Below, in pieces: positions 1 to 5,290 of a stretch of DNA of 5,716 nucleotides (positions within the stretch are counted from its first letter, which is position 1; every line of letters starts with the position of its first letter). The DNA comes from Myxococcota bacterium (lineage in GTDB: Bacteria; Myxococcota_A; UBA9160; PR03). The stretch spans positions 1 to 5,716 of the forward strand of contig JALOQG010000198.1 in NCBI GenBank assembly GCA_025453505.1. The letters are read 5' to 3'. The notes beneath the pieces were generated by a model. It was given only the letters and a program-made list of their open reading frames with translations, was not told the DNA's origin and did no database searches. The translations under genes and the position numbers were made by a program.

Positions 1-761
1 TCGAGGTGTGTGAGCGCCTCCTCGTAGCGACCTCGCAGGTAGGCGCTCATGCCGTCGGCGTAGGCGGTCTCGCGCTGCAGGTCCGCGCGAGCGGGATCGC
101 GCAAGAGCGCCGCGGCGAAGAGCTGACGCGCTTCGTCGAAGTACCCGCTCTCGAGATACGAGCGCGCCGCGAGCGCGTAGGCCGAGGCGGCGTCGCCGAA
201 GGCGCGCGCGAAGAACGAATCGAGCGGCTCGCCGAGCACGGCTTCGGCGGATCCGGTGTTCGCGATCAGGTACCGGATCACGAGCCCGTTGTTCTTGTGG
301 CTGGCGAGCAGCGCCTGGAACTGCCGCCGGGTCTGCTCCAGCAGCGCCTCGCATTCGGCGAGCGCTTCGGCCAGCCGGATCCGGGATGCCACCAGGATCC
401 GTTCGAACTCCTCGAAGAGCCCCTCGCTGCCCGGCCCGGCGCGCGCCCGCGCGCGTTCGACCTTCGGCGCGTAGACCTCGAGCTGGTAGAGGTTCTCGCG
501 CAGCTTCATCGCCTCGTGGAACAGCGATCCGACGGCGAGGTCGAAGAGCGCGGCGCCCCCGACCTCGCCGGCGCGGAACAATCCGTGACAGCGCTCCTTG
601 AGCCGGAACAGCGGGCTCGACTCGTTGTCGCCGGCCAGCGCCTGCACCTCCTCGAAGCGCAGCGAGCCGGCGTGATGTCGCTCGAAGAGGCGCCGCAGCA
701 GCCCGTGGACGGACAGGAATTCGCGAACGATGTCGACCAGTCCGGCGTCGGTGCGGGGCAC
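1..761 (-). CDS. Hypothetical helical protein with C-terminal TPR-like repeats (partial, 3' end outside window)
   Basis: The minus-strand frame opens at GTG 761 and stays open for 253 codons to the left edge, so the C-terminus is missing. I do not recognise a named family. Residues 1-185 look almost entirely helical, with many Leu, Ala, Glu and Arg and no signal peptide or membrane segment. Roughly residues 115-150 could form a coiled coil. From about residue 190 the pattern becomes tetratricopeptide-like: one helix pair around 192-221 (core SYLESGYFDEARQLF, then a DP turn) and the start of another around 230-253 (AYLRGRYEEAL). This suggests a cytoplasmic protein-protein interaction scaffold, but the partner is unknown. 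GTG 761 is preferred because a TATGCT box lies 6 nt upstream; no Shine-Dalgarno sequence is present. An in-frame ATG at 839 would add an Arg/Gly-rich stretch reading across the neighbouring promoter. The opposite-strand frame over this gene has an unnatural composition and is a shadow. Confidence 0.82.
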   Translation of the reverse strand, partial: MPRTDAGLVDIVREFLSVHGLLRRLFERHHAGSLRFEEVQALAGDNESSPLFRLKERCHGLFRAGEVGGAALFDLAVGSLFHEAMKLRENLYQLEVYAPKVERARARAGPGSEGLFEEFERILVASRIRLAEALAECEALLEQTRRQFQALLASHKNNGLVIRYLIANTGSAEAVLGEPLDSFFARAFGDAASAYALAARSYLESGYFDEARQLFAAALLRDPARADLQRETAYADGMSAYLRGRYEEALTHL

Positions 762-767
762 GCGGCC

Positions 768-773
768 AGCATA
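768..773 (-). promoter_or_regulatory. Candidate -10 box TATGCT for the leftward TPR-like gene
   Basis: TATGCT on the minus strand lies 6 nt before GTG 761, which would put the expected transcription start on the GTG itself. No Shine-Dalgarno sequence is present and no TTGACA-like -35 is visible. The box has the same TAYNNTG form as the boxes upstream of the other four units. Transcript evidence is not available here. Confidence 0.4.
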
Positions 774-794
774 CCGCCCCGCGGGCCGCTCCCC

Positions 795-800
795 TATGAT
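795..800 (+). promoter_or_regulatory. Candidate -10 box TATGAT for pntAB-pntB
   Basis: TATGAT matches five of six bases of TATAAT and stands out in very GC-rich DNA, 37 nt before the pntAB start. The expected transcript start is near 807, giving a leader of about 30 nt that carries the GGAG ribosome-binding site. There is no recognisable -35. The 21 bases between this box and the opposite-facing box at 768-773 must serve both divergent promoters; they contain the palindrome CCCGCGGG at 778-785. Confidence 0.45.
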
Positions 801-825
801 GCGGCGCCTTTTCCCCCTGGCGCCT

Positions 826-829
826 GGAG
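826..829 (+). promoter_or_regulatory. Ribosome-binding site GGAG fixing the pntAB start
   Basis: GGAG lies 8 nt before ATG 838. The same frame is open further upstream, with ATG codons at 730, 796 and 799. Those lie within the divergent gene or on the -10 box and lack a ribosome-binding site, so this site decides the start. Confidence 0.7.
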
Positions 830-837
830 CCCCCCGC

Positions 838-1134
838 ATGCACTCGGTCGATTTCTGGTCGATGACGTTCGTGTTCATGCTCGCGGCCTTCGTCGGGTTC
901 GACGTGATCCGCAGCGTGTCGCGCCTGCTCCACACCCCCTTGATGTCGCTCACGAATGCGATCTCCGCGATCGCGGTGGTGGGTTCGATCATCATCGCGG
1001 GCGAACAGAAGACCACGCTCAGCACCGTGCTCGGCACGATCGCCGTGGCCGCGTCGGTCACCAACATCGTGAGCGGCTTCCTGATCACGGACCGCATGCT
1101 CAAGATGTTCCGCCAGCCGGGTAGCGGGCGATGA
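838..1134 (+). CDS. pntAB: Proton-translocating NAD(P) transhydrogenase, membrane subunit alpha-2 (PntAB)
   Basis: This 98-residue membrane protein is the small second alpha subunit of three-subunit transhydrogenases (Rhodospirillum rubrum type). It corresponds to the C-terminal membrane part of the fused E. coli PntA. With PntB it forms domain II, the inner-membrane proton channel linking proton entry to hydride transfer from NADH to NADP+. The family signature LLHTPLMSLTNAIS is at residues 30-43. Three hydrophobic helices are visible, at about 7-26, 40-54 and 61-83. The segment after the signature reads NAISAI where I would expect NAISGI, a minor change. The length suits a short-form PntAB. 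The stop codon overlaps the pntB start as ATGA, implying translational coupling. It is the first gene of its unit. Members usually follow pntAA, but here a divergent unrelated gene lies upstream, so the NAD-binding subunit must come from elsewhere. Confidence 0.95.
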   Translation: MHSVDFWSMTFVFMLAAFVGFDVIRSVSRLLHTPLMSLTNAISAIAVVGSIIIAGEQKTTLSTVLGTIAVAASVTNIVSGFLITDRMLKMFRQPGSGR

Positions 1135-2525
1135 TCGAGAACCTCACCTCCGCCGCGTACCTGGCAGCCGGCGCGCTCTTCATCTTCGCGCTGCGCTGGA
1201 TGTCCCATCCCAAGACCGCACGGCGCGGCGTGTTCGCCGGCGTGCTCGGCATGACGGCGGCCGTCGGCGGCACGCTGTTGCACCCGGAGATCGTCGGCTT
1301 CGAGTGGATCGCGCTGGCCGTCGTGATCGGCACTGCGATCGGCATCCCGCTCTCGCGCGTCGCGCTCACCGCAGTGCCGCAGCGGACCGCGATCTCGCAC
1401 GCGTTCGGTGGACTCGCCGCGGGTCTGGTCGGGACCGCCAAGTACATCCTATGGATGCCGGAAGGAGAGCTCACGCCGTTCCGCACCGGCGCGATCTCGC
1501 TCGAGGTGATCCTCGGCTTCCTCACCTTCACCGGCAGCCTGATGGCGGCCGGCAAGCTGCAGGAGTGGATCCCGACCCGGCCCATCACCTACCGCGGCCA
1601 GAACGTGATCAACCTCGGGATGCTCGGCGTCGCGCTGCTCGCGGCCGTCGTGCTGGTGATCGACCCGACGCAGTGGTTCCTCTTCCCGCTGCTCGTGATC
1701 CTCTCGCTGCTCTTCGGCGTGATGCTGATCCTCCCGATCGGCGGCGCCGACATGCCCACCGTGATCTCGCTGCTGAACTCCTATGCGGGCCTCGCGGCGG
1801 TCGCGATGGGCTACGTGCTCGAGAACAAGGTGTTGATCATCGCGGGCGCGCTCGACGGCGCGTCGGGCCTGATCCTCTCGATCATCATGTGCCGCGCGAT
1901 GAACCGCTCCTTCTCGAACGTACTCTTCGGCGCGTTCGGGCAGGTGGCGGGCGGCCCCGCGACGGCGGCCGAGGCGAAGCCGGTCAAGAGCGCGACGGCG
2001 CAGGACGTGGCCGAGCTGCTCGAACTCGCGCGCGAAGTCGTCGTCGTGCCGGGCTACGGCCTCGCGGTCGCGCAGGCGCAGCACCGCGCCTTCGAGCTCT
2101 ACGAGCAGCTCACCAAGCGGGGCATCCGCTGCCGCTTCGCGATCCATCCGGTCGCGGGCCGCATGCCCGGCCACATGAACGTGCTGCTCGCGGAGGCCAA
2201 CGTCCCGTACGACGCGCTCGTCGAGATGGACGACATCAACCCGGACCTCGGCCAGGTGGACGTCGCGATCGTCGTGGGCGCCAACGACGTGGTGAATCCC
2301 GCCGCGCGCCACGACAAGTCGAGCCCGATCTACGGCATGCCGATCATCGACGTCGACAAGTGCAAGACCGTGATCGCCAACAAGCGCACCATGAACCCGG
2401 GCTTCGCCGGCATCGACAACGAGCTCTACACCGCCGACAACACGCTGATGCTCTTCGGCGATGCGAAGGCGGCGCTCGGCGACGTCGTGAAGGCGCTCGC
2501 GGGCGAGTCCGGGATGGGCCACTAG
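1131..2525 (+). CDS. pntB: NAD(P) transhydrogenase subunit beta (PntB)
   Basis: A full-length 464-residue beta subunit; the E. coli protein is of about the same size. Residues 1-262 form the membrane domain II with about nine hydrophobic helices. His90 in ISHAFGGLAAG corresponds to the E. coli proton-channel residue His91, and IGGADMP (203-209) and MCRAMNRSF (253-261) are conserved. A linker of about 30 residues (263-292) leads to domain III, which binds NADP(H): PGYGLAVAQAQ (307-317), the GHMNVLLAEANVPYD loop (347-361), GAND (383-386), KRTMNPGFAG (418-427) and LFGDAK (441-446). All expected binding motifs are intact, so the subunit should be active if paired with a domain I protein. The enzyme uses the proton-motive force to reduce NADP+ with NADH, feeding biosynthesis and oxidative-stress defence. 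Its ATG overlaps the pntAB stop codon and has no strong ribosome-binding site of its own, consistent with coupled translation. Confidence 0.98.
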   Translation: MIENLTSAAYLAAGALFIFALRWMSHPKTARRGVFAGVLGMTAAVGGTLLHPEIVGFEWIALAVVIGTAIGIPLSRVALTAVPQRTAISHAFGGLAAGLVGTAKYILWMPEGELTPFRTGAISLEVILGFLTFTGSLMAAGKLQEWIPTRPITYRGQNVINLGMLGVALLAAVVLVIDPTQWFLFPLLVILSLLFGVMLILPIGGADMPTVISLLNSYAGLAAVAMGYVLENKVLIIAGALDGASGLILSIIMCRAMNRSFSNVLFGAFGQVAGGPATAAEAKPVKSATAQDVAELLELAREVVVVPGYGLAVAQAQHRAFELYEQLTKRGIRCRFAIHPVAGRMPGHMNVLLAEANVPYDALVEMDDINPDLGQVDVAIVVGANDVVNPAARHDKSSPIYGMPIIDVDKCKTVIANKRTMNPGFAGIDNELYTADNTLMLFGDAKAALGDVVKALAGESGMGH

Positions 2526-2558
2526 CGCCGCTTCGCGGGGTGCCAATCTGCGTCGCAC

Positions 2559-2606
2559 CGCGTGACTCGAAGTCGGCGCGTGCGTCGTTGATTCCGGAGT
2601 CGAGTC
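2559..2606. repeat. Inverted and direct repeats with clustered GANTC sites upstream of the ETF-QO gene
   Basis: GACTCGAAGTC (2564-2574) is a near-perfect palindrome, flanked by CGCG at 2559-2562 and 2577-2580. GACTCGA (2564-2570) is repeated inverted as TCGAGTC (2600-2606), and GAGTC occurs twice in tandem at 2597-2606. GANTC pentamers therefore occur at 2564, 2590, 2597 and 2602 (and 2633, in the leader). Possible readings are an operator, a weak pntB terminator (no T-run follows), or methylation sites. None is proven. Confidence 0.35.
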
Positions 2607-2615
2607 CTCTACGCT
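2588..2615 (+). promoter_or_regulatory. Candidate promoter of the ETF-QO gene (TTGATT - 16 nt - TACGCT)
   Basis: A -35-like TTGATT (2588-2593) and a -10-like TACGCT (2610-2615) are separated by 16 nt. The -10 box ends 25 nt before the start codon, giving a predicted leader of about 19 nt that just contains the ribosome-binding site. The box has the same TAYNNTG form as the other units in the window. This supports transcription of ETF-QO independently of pntB. Confidence 0.4.
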
Positions 2616-2627
2616 GGCAGAGAGCCC

Positions 2628-2633
2628 AAGGAG
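2628..2633 (+). promoter_or_regulatory. Ribosome-binding site AAGGAG of the ETF-QO gene
   Basis: AAGGAG lies 7 nt before ATG 2641, an ideal Shine-Dalgarno sequence and spacing. It fixes the start and suggests efficient translation. Confidence 0.8.
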
Positions 2634-2640
2634 ATTCGTC

Positions 2641-4338
2641 ATGTCGCAAGTCGAGCGCGAGAGCCTCGAGGTGGACGTCCTCTTCGTCGGCGCCGGTCCC
2701 GGCACCCTGGCGGCGGCGTTGCACCTCTCGAACCAGGTCGAGGCGCACAACGCGAAGGCGGCGAAGAACGGCGGCAAGACGATCGAGATGCCGTCGATCC
2801 TCGTGATCGAGAAGTCGGCGTCGGTCGGCGATCACTCGCTCTCCGGCTCGGTGATCAACACCAAGGCGATCGCGGAGCTGATGCCCGACTTCCAGGAGCA
2901 GGGCTTCCCGACCGAGTACGTCTGCGACGACGCCTCGTTCTACATGTTCTTCCGCTCCTTCACGATCAAGAGCCCCGTGTGCCCGCCCAACTTCCAGAAG
3001 AAGGGCTACCACGTCGCGTCGCTCTCGAACGTCGTGAAGTGGCTCGCGGAGAAGTGCGAGGCCAAGGGCATCGACATCTATCCCGGCTTCGCCGGCGACC
3101 AGCTGCTCGTCGAGGGAAATCGCGTGGTCGGCGTGCGGATCGGCGACATGGGCGTCGACAAGCACGGCAAGCCGAAGTCGAACTACCAGCCCGGCATGGA
3201 CATCCGGGCCAGGGTCACGGTGCTCGGCGAGGGCGTTCGCGGCAGCCTCACCAAACAGCTCGTCGATCGCTTCGACCTCCAGGAGGGCCGCTACCCGCAG
3301 GTCTACGAGACGGGCATCAAGGAGATCTGGCGCGTCAAGCCCGAGAAGCACAAGCCGGGCCGCGTGATCCACGGCTCGCTCTTCCCCGACTTCCTTTCGC
3401 AGTTCAACGGCATGTGGCTCTACGACATGAAGGACAACCTCGTGTCGTTCGGCTTCGTGACGATGCTCGACTCGAAGAATCCGCACAACGATCCGCATCT
3501 CGAGGCGCAGCGTTTCAAGACGACGCCGTTCATGCGCGACCTGCTCGAAGGCGCGGAGCTCGTCCGCTACGGCGCCAAGGCGATCCCGGTCGGCGGCCTC
3601 TATGCACAGCCGAAACTCTACTGCGACGGCGCGATGCTGGTCGGCGACTCCGCCGGCATGTGCAACCCGTTCAAGCTGGCCGGCGTCCACATCGCGATGA
3701 AGACGGGCATGATGGCGGCCGAGACGATCATCGAGGCGATCGCCGCCGACGACTTCTCGTCCGTGACGCTCGGCGGTTATGCGGAGAAGTACAAGAGCAG
3801 CTGGGCCTACGAAGAACACATGGAAGCGCGCAACTTCCACGGCTCCGCCGAAATCAGCCCGATGTTCGCGATGGGCCTGAACATCCCCTTGATGCTGATC
3901 ACCAAGGGCCGCGGTCTGATCGACCCCCTGCCCTTCACGGCCGGGCACACGCACATGAAGAAGCTCGCCGAGCTGCCCGAGGGCAAGCGCCAGAAGGAAG
4001 CCTTCGAGTTCGACGGGAAGCTCACCTTCTCGAAGGAGCACCTGGTCGGCTTCAGCGGCACGCAGCACGAGGTGGACCAGCCGTCGCACCTCGTCGTCGC
4101 GGACGTCGACCTCTGCAGCGAGGTCTGCACCGAGGAGTACGGCAACCCCTGCCAGAACTTCTGTCCCGCCGCGGTGTACGAGATGATGCCCGACCCGGAT
4201 CGCGCGGGGAAGCAGAAGCTCTTCATCCACCACGAGAACTGCGTGCACTGCAAGACCTGCGACATCGCGGATCCGTACCAGGTCATCACCTGGACACCGC
4301 CGCAGGGTGGCGAGGGTCCCGACTACACGCAGATGTGA
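2641..4338 (+). CDS. Electron-transfer flavoprotein:ubiquinone oxidoreductase (ETF-QO)
   Basis: This 565-residue flavo-iron-sulfur enzyme takes electrons from reduced ETF (fed by acyl-CoA and other dehydrogenases) and reduces membrane quinone. It is a homologue of mitochondrial ETFDH and of FixC fused to a FixX-like ferredoxin tail. The N-terminal FAD-binding site VGAGPGTLAAA begins at about residue 16, followed by GDHSLSGSVINTKAI. The second FAD motif is LVGDSAGMCNPFKLAGVH (333-350). A moderately hydrophobic stretch at about 406-427 fits monotopic membrane attachment. FSGTQHEVDQPSHL precedes the cluster domain. The [4Fe-4S] ligands are C508 plus C534, C537 and C540 in NCVHCKTCDI, and the protein ends with the family-typical Gly/Pro-rich tail. 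Two oddities: the third glycine of the FAD GxGxxG motif is Thr22, and three additional cysteines (C492, C496, C504) precede C508. The etfAB genes are not in the window. The gene appears monocistronic, with a convergent neighbour downstream. Confidence 0.97.
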   Translation: MSQVERESLEVDVLFVGAGPGTLAAALHLSNQVEAHNAKAAKNGGKTIEMPSILVIEKSASVGDHSLSGSVINTKAIAELMPDFQEQGFPTEYVCDDASFYMFFRSFTIKSPVCPPNFQKKGYHVASLSNVVKWLAEKCEAKGIDIYPGFAGDQLLVEGNRVVGVRIGDMGVDKHGKPKSNYQPGMDIRARVTVLGEGVRGSLTKQLVDRFDLQEGRYPQVYETGIKEIWRVKPEKHKPGRVIHGSLFPDFLSQFNGMWLYDMKDNLVSFGFVTMLDSKNPHNDPHLEAQRFKTTPFMRDLLEGAELVRYGAKAIPVGGLYAQPKLYCDGAMLVGDSAGMCNPFKLAGVHIAMKTGMMAAETIIEAIAADDFSSVTLGGYAEKYKSSWAYEEHMEARNFHGSAEISPMFAMGLNIPLMLITKGRGLIDPLPFTAGHTHMKKLAELPEGKRQKEAFEFDGKLTFSKEHLVGFSGTQHEVDQPSHLVVADVDLCSEVCTEEYGNPCQNFCPAAVYEMMPDPDRAGKQKLFIHHENCVHCKTCDIADPYQVITWTPPQGGEGPDYTQM

Positions 4339-4351
4339 AGCCCTGGGGATC

Positions 4352-4367
4352 GCCGCTCGCCTGCGGC
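4352..4367. terminator. GC hairpin in the convergent gap (possible bidirectional terminator)
   Basis: GCCGC (4352-4356) pairs with GCGGC (4363-4367) around a 6-nt loop, between the ETF-QO stop codon and the stop codon of the leftward phosphatase-like gene. The location suits a shared terminator for converging genes. The stem is only 5 bp and no T-run follows on either strand, so support is weak. Confidence 0.25.
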
Positions 4368-4395
4368 TCGCTACGCGGGAATCGGTGCCACGTGC

Positions 4396-5208
4396 TCAGA
4401 GAGCGGCGCGGATCGCCGCCGCGATCTCGTCCGAGTCGGCGACGAGCAGCGAGTCGGCGGGAGCGTCGATCTCCGGCGGGAACGGCGCGCCGTCGCCCGT
4501 CGTGATCGAGGCGCCGGCTTCCGCGGCGATCAGCAGACCGATGCGTCCGCGCGTGCTGATCGTCGCGTACTTGGCGATGCGCAGGCCACCGCGCACGCCC
4601 GGCAGCAGAGGCGCCACGGCGACCGCGCCGCCGCACGCGCGCTGCACCGCGAAGCCGCGCGCCGCGAGCCGCTCCGCCACGGCGTCGGGAACGCCGTCGG
4701 AGAGCAGCACCGTGTTCCCGTCGCGCTCGAGCGTCGCCGGCTCGCGCGGCGCCTGCGCCGGTCGTGCCCGCAACGCCCCGCCCTTCCGCACTGCCTCGAA
4801 GAGCCAGCCCTCGCGCGGCAAAGCGACCAGCGCCGCCTCGTAGCGACCGTCGATCGCGAGTCCGGCCATCACGGCGTAGGGCCCTCCCGCACCGAGATAG
4901 AAGTGCAGCGTGCCGTCGATCGGATCGATCACGATACGCTTGCGCGCGTCGCTGCCGTCGAAGAGCGAGACGCTGCTCGTGTCTTCCTCCGCCTCGAGAC
5001 GCGCGGCGCGGAACTCCTTCGCGAGCGGGATCAGCAGGGTCTCCTGGGACGCCGTGTCGGCGATCGTCAGCGCGGCCTTCACGGCGGTGGTCGCACCGGG
5101 CTTCGGCACGTTCGGAACGCGGCCCTCGAGCGCAGCCGCGATCGCCGACGCCTGGGCCATCGCGGGACCGAGCACGCGGACGAAGGCGCGAGAGGCGGCG
5201 GCCGGCAT
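4396..5208 (-). CDS. Inositol monophosphatase superfamily protein with a degenerate metal site
   Basis: A 270-residue cytosolic protein of the Mg2+-dependent sugar/inositol phosphatase fold (IMPase, CysQ and HisN relatives). Recognisable parts are the ALTIADTASQETLL helix (46-59), the acidic EED (74-76) equivalent to the family's EE pair, and the hallmark DPIDGT (95-100), whose Asp95 and Asp98 bind metal. CGG at 192-194 and EAG at 230-232 align with the C-terminal half. The usual WD motif before that glutamate is replaced by Thr-Arg (about 219-220), and there is no Asp or Glu between residues 180 and 229, so one metal ligand is missing. Activity may be altered or lost, and the substrate cannot be named. 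ATG 5208 is chosen because a TACGCT box lies 8 nt upstream; ATG 5160 is an alternative. Neither has a Shine-Dalgarno sequence. The frame stays open upstream to 5703, but that part has a shadow composition over the divergent HAD gene. Confidence 0.9.
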   Translation of the reverse strand: MPAAASRAFVRVLGPAMAQASAIAAALEGRVPNVPKPGATTAVKAALTIADTASQETLLIPLAKEFRAARLEAEEDTSSVSLFDGSDARKRIVIDPIDGTLHFYLGAGGPYAVMAGLAIDGRYEAALVALPREGWLFEAVRKGGALRARPAQAPREPATLERDGNTVLLSDGVPDAVAERLAARGFAVQRACGGAVAVAPLLPGVRGGLRIAKYATISTRGRIGLLIAAEAGASITTGDGAPFPPEIDAPADSLLVADSDEIAAAIRAAL

Positions 5209-5216
5209 CGCGGCGC

Positions 5217-5222
5217 AGCGTA
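5217..5222 (-). promoter_or_regulatory. Candidate -10 box TACGCT for the IMPase-like gene
   Basis: TACGCT on the minus strand ends 8 nt before ATG 5208 and is identical to the box upstream of ETF-QO. At this distance transcription would begin at or within about two bases of the ATG, giving a leaderless message. This agrees with the lack of a ribosome-binding site. No -35 is visible. Confidence 0.4.
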
Positions 5223-5229
5223 CGCGAAG

Positions 5230-5245
5230 CGGACCCCATCGGACC
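5230..5245. repeat. Tandem CGGACC repeat in the divergent promoter region
   Basis: CGGACC occurs at 5230-5235 and again at 5240-5245, exactly 10 bp (about one helical turn) apart, between the two divergent candidate promoters. It could be a binding site for a regulator acting on both phosphatase-fold genes, but a short GC-rich repeat may also arise by chance. Confidence 0.25.
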
Positions 5246-5259
5246 AGCCGGGCGTCGGG

Positions 5260-5265
5260 TACCTT
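5260..5265 (+). promoter_or_regulatory. Candidate -10 box TACCTT for the HAD gene
   Basis: TACCTT followed by G ends 25 nt before ATG 5291, the same distance as the ETF-QO box. The predicted leader of about 19 nt contains the ribosome-binding site. No -35 match is seen. Confidence 0.35.
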
Positions 5266-5277
5266 GCTCCCACGTTC

Positions 5278-5285
5278 GGGAGGAG
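5278..5285 (+). promoter_or_regulatory. Ribosome-binding site GGGAGGAG of the HAD gene
   Basis: GGGAGGAG ends 5 nt before ATG 5291. It is a strong Shine-Dalgarno sequence and fixes the start of a gene whose end lies outside the window. Confidence 0.75.
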
Positions 5286-5290
5286 TTTCG

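Noticed and set aside
762..839. In-frame ATG at 839 (minus strand) as the start of the TPR-like gene
   Set aside because: It would read through the divergent promoter and add an Arg/Gly-rich tail with no ribosome-binding site. GTG 761 with a box 6 nt upstream is a better start, although no transcript data exist to settle it.
6..1124. 372-codon plus-strand open frame over the left part
   Set aside because: It is antisense to the TPR-like gene and then out of frame with pntAB. Its composition (Arg, Glu, Val, Gln-rich without domains) is that of a GC-rich shadow, whereas the minus-strand frame gives natural helical and TPR sequence.
2526..2545. Small hairpin CCGC-TTC-GCGG just after pntB as a rho-independent terminator
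   Set aside because: The stem is only 4 bp with no T-run. Such stems occur everywhere in this GC-rich sequence.
1304..2806. 500-codon plus-strand frame overlapping pntB, and a similar 508-codon frame overlapping ETF-QO
   Set aside because: Both are extremely Arg/Ala-rich off-frame reads of high-GC coding sequence, with no ribosome-binding site or recognisable motif.
2344..4248. 634-codon minus-strand open frame opposite ETF-QO and the end of pntB
   Set aside because: Its Arg, His, Asp, Val and Leu-rich composition is the mirror of well-conserved sense codons. The plus strand encodes two unmistakable enzymes there, and this frame has no start signal or domain.
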